A DNA stretch of 64,000 nt from Bacteroidales bacterium (GCA_024400295.1 JAKSNA010000005.1:62001-126000), one strand, 5' to 3'. Positions 36,153-44,593 are shown, counted from the first letter of the stretch. Numbers and translations: made by a program. The notes: generated by a model not told the origin, from the sequence alone.

Positions 36153-36878
36153 TTATTCCGGCGACTTCTTGCCTTTGGGATATTCCTTTATTTTACCAGA
36201 AACCGCACCGTTTTTATATACGGCTTCGCTTTTCACGCTGCCGTCTTCATGGAACTCCGTGGCGGCGCCGTCCTGCACATTGTCCTTAAACATCTTTCTT
36301 GTCCTGACGGTCCCGTCGTCGTAATACGTCTCCTGAAGTCCGTCGAACACTCCGTCCTTGTAGGTATAAAGCGCCATCTTGGGACCTTGTTCTTTCTCTT
36401 TGTAGGCATACCACACGGTCACGCCGTCGCGCTGTCCGTTCTTGTAGTTAGACTCTTCCTTTACCGTCCCTCTGTCGTAGCAGAGTTTCACCGGTCCGTC
36501 CTTGAGGCCCGCCTTGTAGCTCACCATTTCCGCGAGGCGTCCGCCCTTGGCCCATTTCAGCGAAGTGCCGTCGAGCAAGCCGTCCTTGTATTCCATCTGG
36601 CTCAAGAGACAGCCTTGCTTGTCTATTTCGAGGTAGATGCCTTCGAGTTTGCCATCAGCGTATTGCGCGATGAAATGAGGCAGCTCGGTGTTGGAATGGC
36701 ATTCTATCCACGTGCCGGCCTTCATTCCGCCGAGCACCCATCCGGTGATTTTCACACCAGACGACTCGTCAGAGTAACGTCCGTCAGGCATATTCCCAAC
36801 TTCGATGTAATTCATTCTCTGTGACATAGCCACAAGGCAGACAAAAGTCAGAACGGTCGTGAGCACAATCCTTCTCAT
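36153..36878 (-). CDS. Exported MORN-repeat (YwqK-like) protein
   Basis: A 241-residue protein with a signal peptide (cleavage near AMSQ) and about six MORN_2-type repeats of the form YKDGLLDGTSLKW, YKAGLKDGPVKL, YKNGQRDGVTVWY, YKDGVFDGLQETY, FKDNVQDGAATEF and YKNGAVSGKIKEY. Related proteins are often annotated as YwqK antitoxins, but there is no toxin next to this one and it is exported, so a structural envelope role is more likely. It is a single gene with its own promoter box. Confidence 0.82.
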   Translation of the reverse strand: MRRIVLTTVLTFVCLVAMSQRMNYIEVGNMPDGRYSDESSGVKITGWVLGGMKAGTWIECHSNTELPHFIAQYADGKLEGIYLEIDKQGCLLSQMEYKDGLLDGTSLKWAKGGRLAEMVSYKAGLKDGPVKLCYDRGTVKEESNYKNGQRDGVTVWYAYKEKEQGPKMALYTYKDGVFDGLQETYYDDGTVRTRKMFKDNVQDGAATEFHEDGSVKSEAVYKNGAVSGKIKEYPKGKKSPE

Positions 36879-36903
36879 TTGAATATTCTTTTGAAACAGG
36901 CTG

Positions 36904-36911
36904 CAAAAATA
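36904..36911 (-). promoter_or_regulatory. -7 promoter box of MORN-repeat gene
   Basis: The minus strand reads TATTTTTG, about 26 bases before the ATG at 36878. The remaining gap to 37088 holds a GTTGAGAGTG/CACTCTCAAC inverted repeat and no gene. Confidence 0.5.
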
Positions 36912-37088
36912 GTAAAAAGTTTTTAAAGTGTTGAGAGTGGAGAGTTAAGAGTGGAGTTTTTTTTGATGCGGCAGCCAGCTTCACTCTCAACTCCCAAAAC
37001 TCCAAACTAAAAAGCCCGCGCGTCATCCGATTTGTCGTCGTCTTTCTTGCACGACACACTTACAGCAAATTATTTTTTTATCTGAATT

Positions 37089-38420
37089 TCACACGCTGCC
37101 GTTTATATAATCTCTGATCCAATCCGCCATGAAAATCGGAAGGTTTAAAAGATTTCCGTCTTTTTTGATGTTATTCATTGAAAAACGGACTCGCAGACCG
37201 GGATGATATTTTTTGTCGTATTCGGCGAAACTCTTGCCACTTATGCGCCAGTCCGACTTGACTTCTATGGGTATGACCGACAATTTGTCGGCAACCAAAA
37301 AATCGACTTCAGCCTTGTTGCCCTGCAAAGTCCAGTAGTTTGGCGTGTCGAAACCCTGTGCCAGCAATGATGTCAGAACAAAATTCTCCGCAATGGCACC
37401 CTTGAATTCCGTGAACAGTGTCGCGGCACTTATGAATATCTCGGCAGGAAGTTTCGCCAATTTCCTCAACAATCCGATATCAAGCATATACACCTTAAAC
37501 GCGGAGGAGTTTTCGTAAAAGCTCAACGGCAGTTCTGGTTTTTCGCATAGTTTCACCTGATATATCATGCCAGCCGCGGCAAGCCACTGCAAGGCGTTTT
37601 CGTATTCACGCGCCCTCGCCCCCTCCCTGACCACACGATAGACAAATTTGTTGTTCTCTCGCGAAAGCTGCTCGGGCGTCGATTTCCAAATGGCACGAAT
37701 CTTTGGAATATCAGACTGCAAAGTATGTTTGCTGAAGTCTATTTCGTAAGCCATCAGATTCTCCTCAAGAACTTTTTCAACCATTTCCAAACCTTTGTTC
37801 CATATCATGGAAGAGGCGGACAACGGCAGCCCACCGCAAACCTGATAGGAATGATACAGCTCTTCAGCCCTGTTGAAAACGACCGACGGAAGCGGGGCGG
37901 CTTTGCCCGCAAGACTTGCGACATGCCCGTACAAACTGCTGTCGGCGGCTCGCACGAACTCCCTGAAGCTGACAGGATACATCTGAAGGAAATTGACTTT
38001 GCCAACAGGAAAGGAATAGTTGCCTTCATTAATCGCCACGCCGAGCAACGAACCCGCAGCAATGATATGATATTTGGGTGCGTCTTCACAGAAATATTTC
38101 AATGCATTCAAGGCATCTTTGCATTCCTGGATTTCATCAAAGAAAATCAGTGTCTTTTCCGGCAGCAACGGCCTATCGGTAAAAAATGTCAATTCATCAA
38201 TAATGCGCTTCGGGTCATTTGTCCTTCGAAAGACATCAGCCAGTTCCCTTTTCCGGTCGAAATTGAAGACGGCCACATTGTCATAATATCTCTTGCCGAA
38301 ATGTTCAACCGCCCACGACTTCCCGATCTGCCGCGCACCTCTTATTATGAGAGGCTTCCTGTCGGCACTGTTTTTCCACTCAAGCAATTTTTCAGCAACA
38401 TCTCTTTCAATAAATTCCAT
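37089..38420 (-). CDS. AAA-family ATPase with DUF4143 domain
   Basis: A 443-residue protein. The ATPase domain has Walker A RGARQIGKSW (about 27-36) and Walker B LIFFDEIQ (about 91-98). The C-terminal DUF4143 half ends in a restriction-endonuclease-like fold with EVDFLVADKLSVIPIEVKS, containing the E-VD-EVK pattern. Such proteins are common and numerous in Bacteroidales, and their role is not established. The gene is single, with its own promoter box. Confidence 0.9.
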   Translation of the reverse strand: MEFIERDVAEKLLEWKNSADRKPLIIRGARQIGKSWAVEHFGKRYYDNVAVFNFDRKRELADVFRRTNDPKRIIDELTFFTDRPLLPEKTLIFFDEIQECKDALNALKYFCEDAPKYHIIAAGSLLGVAINEGNYSFPVGKVNFLQMYPVSFREFVRAADSSLYGHVASLAGKAAPLPSVVFNRAEELYHSYQVCGGLPLSASSMIWNKGLEMVEKVLEENLMAYEIDFSKHTLQSDIPKIRAIWKSTPEQLSRENNKFVYRVVREGARAREYENALQWLAAAGMIYQVKLCEKPELPLSFYENSSAFKVYMLDIGLLRKLAKLPAEIFISAATLFTEFKGAIAENFVLTSLLAQGFDTPNYWTLQGNKAEVDFLVADKLSVIPIEVKSDWRISGKSFAEYDKKYHPGLRVRFSMNNIKKDGNLLNLPIFMADWIRDYINGSV

Positions 38421-38437
38421 AAATGCTATTTTTGCGG

Positions 38438-38445
38438 CAAAAATA
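38438..38445 (-). promoter_or_regulatory. -7 promoter box of DUF4143 ATPase gene
   Basis: The minus strand reads TATTTTTG, 18 bases before the ATG. The gap 38421-38807 otherwise holds AT-rich hairpins, the palindrome at 38632-38669 and no gene that I can support. Confidence 0.5.
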
Positions 38446-38631
38446 CAAAAAAAAATAAAAAATCACACTCTATCGAAGAAAAATGTGATTTTTTTTCACA
38501 TTTTATGGAGATAGAATGTAAAAAAAAGGATTGTTTATGCGAGGTCAGATCAAGCAGGTTTTGGTACATTTCTTACGCCTGCCATGAAGCAAACCGTCCA
38601 TGTGGAGGCCATATTCCTTGCCGACAGCAAA

Positions 38632-38669
38632 AAAAGGCAGAGACGGGGCATGCCCCGTCTCTGCCTTTT
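38632..38669. terminator. Perfect 38-base palindrome, terminator-like GAGACG repeat copy 5
   Basis: Arms of 19 bases (AAAAGGCAGAGACGGGGCA and its exact reverse complement) give a very stable hairpin with A and T runs at either side, as in a bidirectional terminator. The inner part GAGACGGGGCATGCCCCGTC matches the dispersed palindrome family and copy 2 in particular. Confidence 0.75.
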
Positions 38670-38807
38670 GAAAACCGCCTCTCTCTTCCTGACAAAGCAG
38701 GTAAATTTTAAGAACTGCCGAGCGCCGGCGCCTGACGGTTTTCACTCCGCATCCTTTCGCTGTTCTCTCTGCCCTCTCCCGCGGGGGGAAGGGAACTCCT
38801 GCAAGAA

Positions 38808-40298
38808 CTAACGCACGAGGCGGACGGCGCGTCCGTAGTTCCGAAGGCCGTAGTACGTGCGTGCAACGCCCGAAAAGAAGGTCATGAGGTACGCGCAGTC
38901 CTCGTCGACCTCGTAGGGAGTACCCGACCAGTAGTAGCCGTAGGAACCGACATCGTGCACGTCCGTGCCATCGCGGTAGCCAGAGGCCGGGAGGAAGACA
39001 GCGCCGTATGTTTCAAGGTGAGATGTCGAAGTTATGCCGCTCATCACAGAGGCATCCCCGTCCGGAAGAATCACGAGACCTTTTACATTGTTGCCCAAAT
39101 CCTTCCACGCACGGAGGGACGAGGCGTTGGTGCGGGAGTTCAGCAGATAGTTCCATTCGGCTTTGCTCAAAGTGCGCCATGTTCCCGCCGTCTCACCTGC
39201 CACCTGGAAAGACGAACTGTTCGTGAAGAACTCGTCGGACGTTGTAGTGCCGCTTTCACTGTAGCTTCCAGCGTATGCCACCGATGCCGTCTTGCTCCAG
39301 TAGAAATGGCTCACGTGGTTTGCATTCCAAGTGTCTGCGAAACTCCACTGGTTCGCCTCGAACTTGAACGCTGCTGTTTCTTCATTTTCAGCTTTGCCGT
39401 ACCACAGGTTGCCCGGAGCGAACTCGACCTTTCTTGGTGTTTCACCGTCCATACCGACGGTGAACCTTCCGGCTGGAGCAGCCGCCTCAAGCGTCACCTT
39501 CACGGCGTCCTTCATGCCGTAGAACTTGTTGGCCTGTATGCCGTTGGCGAAGGTCATGCCGCCTGTGGCGTCTCCAGTGAAAGCAACGAAAATGCTCGTC
39601 TCTCCTGTCGGGATGAGAGTCACGTACCTCTCGCCTGTCGTGCCGTAACCTTTGTCTATGGCGATGCCGCCCTCGCCGCCGCCGCTGAAGATGCCGCCAG
39701 GGCTGACTGTCAATGTGTTGCTGATGCCCGTGCCGCCCATCGTCACCGAACCCTTGTAGGCCGTCGTGCCGTCGGTGGTGAAGTTGAGGTGCGCTATCGC
39801 TATCTTGGTGTTCATAACCACGTAGCCATGGTACTCGCCGCTCTCCACCGTCACATCGGTCGTGCCGTAGCCTGCATGGTATTTCATCGCGCCGGCGAGG
39901 GTGCCATCCTGTGAGGCGAGCGAGATATTAGCGGCGGCGGTGCCTGTCGGCTCCTCCATGCCGTTGTCGTGGCCGAGGTAGAAGAAGTGGCAGGTCGTCT
40001 CGGTCTCGTCAATGCCTGCTATGTTTCCCGTGAACGTGCCCTGTGAGCTACCGCCATTGCCGACGAGGGTGAGGCTGCCGAGCCAGTTGGTGCCGTCGCT
40101 CACGTAGAGCTTGTCGCCCGCGCTCCATGTTATCGCGCCCGTCTCCGTGTTGATGTCGGTCTTCGCGCCAGAACCGGCCGTTACCGTCATCTTGATTGTG
40201 TTTGCCGATGGTGTCACCGGCATCGTCTCCTGCTTCCTGCACTGCGTCATCGTCATCAGCGCAGCCGCCATGATTAATAATGCTTTTCTCATTTTCAT
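38808..40298 (-). CDS. Fimbrillin-like lipoprotein with C-terminal paralogous domain
   Basis: A 496-residue lipoprotein (lipobox MTQC near residue 20). The N-terminal half resembles fimbrillin-like proteins of Bacteroidales (SAGDKLYVSDG, FYLGHDNG, repeated glycine-rich beta-strands). The C-terminal half, from about residue 290 (FTVGMDGETPRKVEFAPGNLWY), has the aromatic-rich pattern of surface paralog families, with WRTLSKAEWNYLLNSR, FLPASGYRDGT, GYYWSGTPY and RAVRLVR, resembling DUF1566/FGE-like folds. It is probably displayed at the cell surface as an adhesin-like or fimbrial component. An ATG six bases later is an equally possible start. Confidence 0.75.
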   Translation of the reverse strand: MKMRKALLIMAAALMTMTQCRKQETMPVTPSANTIKMTVTAGSGAKTDINTETGAITWSAGDKLYVSDGTNWLGSLTLVGNGGSSQGTFTGNIAGIDETETTCHFFYLGHDNGMEEPTGTAAANISLASQDGTLAGAMKYHAGYGTTDVTVESGEYHGYVVMNTKIAIAHLNFTTDGTTAYKGSVTMGGTGISNTLTVSPGGIFSGGGEGGIAIDKGYGTTGERYVTLIPTGETSIFVAFTGDATGGMTFANGIQANKFYGMKDAVKVTLEAAAPAGRFTVGMDGETPRKVEFAPGNLWYGKAENEETAAFKFEANQWSFADTWNANHVSHFYWSKTASVAYAGSYSESGTTTSDEFFTNSSSFQVAGETAGTWRTLSKAEWNYLLNSRTNASSLRAWKDLGNNVKGLVILPDGDASVMSGITSTSHLETYGAVFLPASGYRDGTDVHDVGSYGYYWSGTPYEVDEDCAYLMTFFSGVARTYYGLRNYGRAVRLVR

Positions 40299-40359
40299 TG
40301 GATTTTAATTTGTTTAACCTTTTAATTTTTGAATTTTTCTTTGAATCTTTTGACTTTTC

Positions 40360-40379
40360 AGACGCACGGCGGTGCGTCT
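40360..40379. repeat. GAGACG-type palindromic repeat, copy 6
   Basis: AGACGCAC-GGCG-GTGCGTCT followed by CTAC, embedded in CTTTAATCTTT-type simple repeats (about 40310-40445) between two minus-strand genes. Confidence 0.7.
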
Positions 40380-40427
40380 CTACAATCTTTCCCTAATCTT
40401 TAATCTCTCCTCTTTAATCTTTAATCT

Positions 40428-40784
40428 TTACTCTTTAATCTTTAATCTTTTGACTCTCGCCGCGGCGTAGCACACGCCGGCCGCCGTCAGCACGAGCAGG
40501 CCGCCGCCCACCGGCGTCTCGTCCTCCATGCCGTTCCATGCGGCGCCGTCGCCGTCGCCGTTCACGTCGTTCCAGCTGCCGCCGTTGCCGCCGAAGCTCA
40601 CGCCGTTCCAGCTGACGCCGTTGCCGAAGCTGTTGACGTCGTTCCAGCTGACGTTGTCGCCGTTGCGCACGCCGCCGCCGTTGTTGAAGAAGCCGTCCGG
40701 CTGACCGTGGGCCGCCGGCGGGAGTGTCAGCGCGAGCAGCAGCGCCGCGGCTGCAATTTTTCCTTTGATTCTCTTTACTTTCAT
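40428..40784 (-). CDS. Small exported repeat protein with C-terminal membrane tail
   Basis: A 118-residue protein with a signal peptide ending AAHGQ. Four degenerate repeats of about 12 residues follow, built on N/G-rich turns and SWND/SWNG/AWNG. The C-terminal tail has PVGGGLLVLTAAGVCYAA followed by basic residues, which resembles the glycine-rich transmembrane plus basic tails of possible sorting signals in Bacteroidota surface proteins. The ATG at 40784 is preferred to a frame open back to 41021, because the signal peptide starts there. No family was recognised. Confidence 0.6.
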   Translation of the reverse strand: MKVKRIKGKIAAAALLLALTLPPAAHGQPDGFFNNGGGVRNGDNVSWNDVNSFGNGVSWNGVSFGGNGGSWNDVNGDGDGAAWNGMEDETPVGGGLLVLTAAGVCYAAARVKRLKIKE

Positions 40785-41029
40785 TTTTGATGTTATGTTA
40801 TTTGATGTTATATTAACAAACTTAAAACAATTTCTCATGACCCTGAAACCCATGAAACAACAGAAAGCCCCCGACCTGCGGTCAGCGGCGTAATTTATGT
40901 TTTCTCGTAAGTTATTGATTGATGATGAATTATACGGGGGGGGGGTAATTCTGGCGTTTCTGTTCGCCAAATCAGGCAAACAGAAACGACATCCCTGATA
41001 TTGTATATGCGTTATCATCATATTGGCGT
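40785..41029 (-). promoter_or_regulatory. Long structured 5' leader with homopolymer run
   Basis: About 240 bases separate the promoter box from the ATG at 40784. The leader holds a hairpin with arms CGTTTCTGTT (40955-40964) and AACAGAAACG (40979-40988), extended inward by GCC/GGC, followed in mRNA order by a run of ten C (ten G on the plus strand at 40936-40945). The part from 41038 to 41138 holds a GGCACGCGTGCC palindrome and no gene. Confidence 0.5.
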
Positions 41030-41037
41030 CAAAGTTA
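41030..41037 (-). promoter_or_regulatory. -7 promoter box upstream of long leader
   Basis: The minus strand reads TAACTTTG with CTTG 18 bases further upstream. Confidence 0.5.
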
Positions 41038-41138
41038 CACTATTTTTCGACACGGCAAGAGGTTTTTTTATTTTTTATGCCGGGCACGCGTGCCGCGTAC
41101 CCGGTTATTGAAATACTGCCCGCAGGCAGCCCGCAAGC

Positions 41139-41663
41139 CTATCCGCGCCAGCAGTTTTGGTTTTGGTTACGGTTTTGGTTAAAAAGGGTTTCGTGACACA
41201 ACAAGCCAGCGATTTCTTCAAGCCAAAGCCTGTCTTCGTCATCGAAACAAGCCAACTTCTCGCTGTCGATGTCAAGTACCGCAACGACTTCATTTTCAAC
41301 GAATAACGGCACCACTATCTCCGATTTTGACAACGAGCTGCAGGCGATATGTCCGGGGAACTTATCGACATCAGGCACGATGACGGTCTTGCCTTCTTGC
41401 CATGAAGTGCCGCACACTCCCCTGCCCTTTCTGATGCGCGTGCAGGCCACAGGGCCTTGGAACGGACCCAAAACGAGTTCATCGCCAATGACACGGTAAA
41501 ACCCGACCCACCAGAAGTTGAAAGTTGCCTTCAGACAGGCGGCAACATTTGCCATGTTCGCTATCGCGTCAGGCTCGTTTTCCACTAAAGATTTAATTTG
41601 TGGAAGCAGATTTGAATACAGTTCGTGTTTGGTTTCACCTTTGACAATCAATTGTTCAGACAT
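41139..41663 (-). CDS. Free methionine-(R)-sulfoxide reductase (GAF domain)
   Basis: A 174-residue cytosolic GAF-fold protein. Cysteines at 74, 84 and 108 (VACTRIRKGRGVCG and GHIACSS) keep the exact spacing of the catalytic cysteines of the fRMsr family (E. coli YebR/MsrC), which reduces free methionine-R-sulfoxide. The C-terminus carries an odd NQNRNQNQN tail coded by a short repeat. The ATG at 41663 is chosen because the longer frame would overlap the AEC gene. Confidence 0.9.
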   Translation of the reverse strand: MSEQLIVKGETKHELYSNLLPQIKSLVENEPDAIANMANVAACLKATFNFWWVGFYRVIGDELVLGPFQGPVACTRIRKGRGVCGTSWQEGKTVIVPDVDKFPGHIACSSLSKSEIVVPLFVENEVVAVLDIDSEKLACFDDEDRLWLEEIAGLLCHETLFNQNRNQNQNCWRG

Positions 41664-41692
41664 ATCCTTTAATCGTTTGATCCGTAAATCGT

Positions 41693-42649
41693 TTAAATCA
41701 GCCCTTGGTAATGCAGCAGGAAAATCCATGCCGTGAGCGTCACGCTCGACAGCAGCGTTGTCAGGACTATGATGCTGGATGTCAGCACTTCATCGTTGTC
41801 CATCGACTTTGCCATGATAAAGCACGTGACTGTCGTGGGCGAGCCGAGAAGTATCAATATCGACACGAGTTCCTGATGGCGGAATCCCATGGCAATGGCA
41901 ATTGGCAGGAACACTGCAGGCAGCACCACCAGCTTGATTATTGAAGCCACCACCGTCGGCTTGATTTTCTTTATTGCCTTACCGCCGTTGAAACTCGCAC
42001 CTACGCATATCAGCGCGAACGGAGTGCCTGTCTGCGCGATGCCGTCAACGGTCTTGTCAATGATTTTCGGAAAATCAATTTCAAGAAACGACGAGACAAT
42101 CCCTATTATGACTCCCCAAATAATCGGATTTTTCGCCACGTTCACGAAGGCTTTCTTCAAGGTATCTTTCATGCTTTTCTTCTCGCTCATCATATTTTTC
42201 CCTTTGAAAGTCAATAAGATAACCGAATAAGTATTGAACAGCGGCACAACTCCAACTATCATTATAGGTGCCATTCCAGGGTCGGAGAACATATTGTCGA
42301 TAAACGCCATGCCGAGGACAGCTGCGCTGCTGCGGAACGATGCCTGCACGAAAGCTCCGATTTCGTCTTTGTTTTTCATGAAAATTTCCGTAAAAATCCA
42401 GATGAGCACAAACATCACCGTGGTGACACCCATGCAATAAAACAGGAGGTCGAAGCTGAAGTTTCCGCCGAGGTCGGCACGCGACAAGTCCTTGAACAGC
42501 AACACCGGAAGGCCGATTTTAAAAACGTAATCGTTGGCTTTGTCGGTGAAATTGCCATCGATGATGCCCAACCTGCGGATGAGCCAGCCGACAATCATTA
42601 TCAAGAAAATAGGTATCGTAGCATTGATGCTAAAAACAAAACTGTCCAC
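41693..42649 (-). CDS. AEC (auxin efflux carrier) family transporter
   Basis: A 318-residue inner-membrane protein of about ten spans. The N-terminal NATIPIFLIMIVGWLIRRLG and the C-terminal ILLGSPTTVTCFIMAKSM are typical of the AEC family of organic-acid or amino-acid carriers. The start is taken as GTG at 42649 (codes VDSFVFSIN). A TTG at 42679 lies on the promoter box itself, and the first in-frame ATG is inside the first membrane span. It is 29 bases before the methionine sulfoxide reductase gene. Confidence 0.88.
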   Translation of the reverse strand: MDSFVFSINATIPIFLIMIVGWLIRRLGIIDGNFTDKANDYVFKIGLPVLLFKDLSRADLGGNFSFDLLFYCMGVTTVMFVLIWIFTEIFMKNKDEIGAFVQASFRSSAAVLGMAFIDNMFSDPGMAPIMIVGVVPLFNTYSVILLTFKGKNMMSEKKSMKDTLKKAFVNVAKNPIIWGVIIGIVSSFLEIDFPKIIDKTVDGIAQTGTPFALICVGASFNGGKAIKKIKPTVVASIIKLVVLPAVFLPIAIAMGFRHQELVSILILLGSPTTVTCFIMAKSMDNDEVLTSSIIVLTTLLSSVTLTAWIFLLHYQGLI

Positions 42650-42676
42650 AACAAAAAGCGTTAATTTTTCGGGCTG

Positions 42677-42684
42677 CAAAATTA
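42677..42684 (-). promoter_or_regulatory. -7 promoter box of AEC transporter gene
   Basis: The minus strand reads TAATTTTG, 27 bases before the GTG start at 42649. This decides the start codon. Confidence 0.6.
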
Positions 42685-42715
42685 ACGCTTTTTTCGATGT
42701 GATGTTCCACGCTTT

Positions 42716-43375
42716 TTAATTCTCGTCGAAATAACTTCCCTTCGGCATCGCCTCATTGAATGCGAGACGGTCGTTGTAACGCGTCCTTGACCTTCTTTCG
42801 TGGGCGAACATCACCCTTGTCTCCGCTTCATTCTCGGCGAAGGCGAGGTGGTTGTCAATCGCCATCGAGCCTGCCATTCCCTCGACATCAAGGTTGTCGG
42901 TGCCGATGAGCGTGAACGTCCAGCCGAGTTTCTTCTGTTTCTCGATGAGGTTTTTCACCATGCCGAGGTTGTATTCCGAGCTGCAGTTCTCCTCGCCGTC
43001 GGTGATTATCGTCACCAGCACGTTGTCCTCGACGGAGGTCTGCGCGTTGAGCATCGCGACACCCTTGCCTATCGCGTCGTAAAGCGGAGTGGCGCCGCCC
43101 GGACGGTATTCGTTCACCCCCAACTTTCTGATTCCCCCGACATTGACATTGTCGAAATGCACTTTAAAATGTCCGCTGTCGAACGTGATCAACGTCATCA
43201 TCTGCTCCATCTCCGGATGTGTCTCCTGAATCTTGCGGCACGTCTCTATCGTCTCGTTGATGCCCGCCAGCGCCTCACGCTGTATGATGCTCATCGACCC
43301 CGACTCGTCTACGATAACAAGATTAAATACTTTCTTTACATTGCCTTTCCCCATGTTTTTAACATCTTTTTCCAT
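42716..43375 (-). CDS. VWA-domain protein
   Basis: A 219-residue cytosolic protein with a von Willebrand factor A domain. The metal-ion-dependent adhesion site is DESGSMS (about residue 23), with the threonine in RPGGATPLYDAI and the aspartate in ITDGEEN. The C-terminal tail is charged (HERRSRTRYNDR). Cytosolic VWA proteins usually act as scaffolds, often with AAA+ or regulatory partners. It is divergent from the sigma-like/FGSN fusion gene 132 bases away. Confidence 0.88.
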   Translation of the reverse strand: MEKDVKNMGKGNVKKVFNLVIVDESGSMSIIQREALAGINETIETCRKIQETHPEMEQMMTLITFDSGHFKVHFDNVNVGGIRKLGVNEYRPGGATPLYDAIGKGVAMLNAQTSVEDNVLVTIITDGEENCSSEYNLGMVKNLIEKQKKLGWTFTLIGTDNLDVEGMAGSMAIDNHLAFAENEAETRVMFAHERRSRTRYNDRLAFNEAMPKGSYFDEN

Positions 43376-43471
43376 AATATTGATTTTAAATTGAACAATT
43401 TGTTTGATATTCTTTAACCATTTAAAAGATTTTTTCGAGAATTAATTAAGCAGCACTTGAAAAAAAATTGA

Positions 43472-43479
43472 TATTTTTG
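43472..43479 (+). promoter_or_regulatory. -7 promoter box of sigma-like fusion gene
   Basis: TATTTTTG lies 28 bases before the ATG at 43508. Confidence 0.55.
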
Positions 43480-43507
43480 CAAAATTTCAAAAAAATAATA
43501 TTTGATT

Positions 43508-44593
43508 ATGGAAGATGAATTGATTGTCAAAAAGTTAGCAAGTTACGACCCTTATTACACAAAAGAGTATTTTTACAAATATTGCAGAAAAGCCTACGAG
43601 ATTTTCGACAGGAAATACCAGTTGAGATACAAGACCGGCCTGGATTTCCACTCATTGGCGCACGAGTATTACATTCATTTGATGACTCACAATTTCAAGC
43701 CGTTGCTCGACCGTCCGGGCAATGTGAAGCTCTCGACGTGGATGACCAACGGTTTTCGTTTCGTTGTTCTTGATGCGTTAAAGGCGTACAACAAAGAGTT
43801 CGCGAACATTTCCGACACCGCATCCGATGACATTCTGGAATACATCCGTTCTGGCGAGCCGGAAGACAACATGATGCAGCAGGTTTGCGAGGCCATCACG
43901 CGGCATTACATGCACGACCGGATAATGCAGGAGATCGGGAGCATGATTTTTTATGCCGGTTTCAGTCAGAAAGAGATTGCCGCAGAGTTAGGAATCACTC
44001 CAGCGGCCGTCAACCAACGCTACAAGAAGATGATGAACGAGGTTGTAACACCCTATATAATAGAGAATTACGCACAAGGAACGTGTGACACGGAATACAA
44101 CACCGCGACGGTGTTTCACGAGTTCAAAGAAACAGCCGCGGTTTACGAAGCCGCACCGAATTTCTCATTCAGAAAAAAATTTCTATCATTTTGCATTATG
44201 CCAGAAAAACAGTACAGAACAACACCAGATCACATTTCATCATTACGCCCGGGCGAAGTCTTTGTCTTCGGCAGCAACCTGATGGGCATGCACGCGGGCG
44301 GCGCGGCATACGTCGCATACAAAAACTTCGGAGCCGTCTGGGGCAACGGTGTCGGCTTGCAGGGGCAGTCGTACGCCATCCCGACGATGCAGGGCGGCGT
44401 CGAGACAATCAAGCCTTACGTCGATGAGTTCATCGGGTTCGCGAAACAACATCCGGAGATGAAGTTTTTAGTCACTCCCATCGGCTGCGGCATAGCCGGC
44501 TTCGAGCCGTGCGACATCGCCCCGCTGTTCAGAGACGCAACGGATGTCGAAAACGTGTATCTGCCGGAAAGTTTCTGGGACATACTCCGCTGA
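43508..44593 (+). CDS. Sigma-factor-like protein fused to FGSN (macro-like) domain
   Basis: A 361-residue protein. Residues 1-180 look like an RNA polymerase sigma-70/ECF-type factor: a region-2-like helix bundle (STWMTNGFRFVVLDALKAY, about 76-94) and a region-4 helix-turn-helix (FSQKEIAAELGITPAAVNQR, about 152-171). After a linker, residues 231-361 form a separate domain that begins MPEKQYRTT and contains PGEVFVFGSNLMGMHAGGAA, GLQGQSYAIPT and VTPIGCGIAGF. That pattern resembles uncharacterised phage and bacterial proteins thought to be related to ADP-ribose-binding macro domains. The ATG of residue 231 (44198) is in frame and could also start a separate product. The ATG at 43508 is preferred to a TTG six bases upstream. 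Confidence 0.72.
   Translation: MEDELIVKKLASYDPYYTKEYFYKYCRKAYEIFDRKYQLRYKTGLDFHSLAHEYYIHLMTHNFKPLLDRPGNVKLSTWMTNGFRFVVLDALKAYNKEFANISDTASDDILEYIRSGEPEDNMMQQVCEAITRHYMHDRIMQEIGSMIFYAGFSQKEIAAELGITPAAVNQRYKKMMNEVVTPYIIENYAQGTCDTEYNTATVFHEFKETAAVYEAAPNFSFRKKFLSFCIMPEKQYRTTPDHISSLRPGEVFVFGSNLMGMHAGGAAYVAYKNFGAVWGNGVGLQGQSYAIPTMQGGVETIKPYVDEFIGFAKQHPEMKFLVTPIGCGIAGFEPCDIAPLFRDATDVENVYLPESFWDILR

Noticed and set aside
36153-36878. Antitoxin of a toxin-antitoxin pair
   Set aside because: YwqK-like annotation suggests it, but the protein is exported and no toxin gene is adjacent.
38545-38745. Open frame of 66 codons in the gap after the DUF4143 ATPase gene
   Set aside because: It crosses the perfect palindrome, lacks a promoter and has no recognisable domain.
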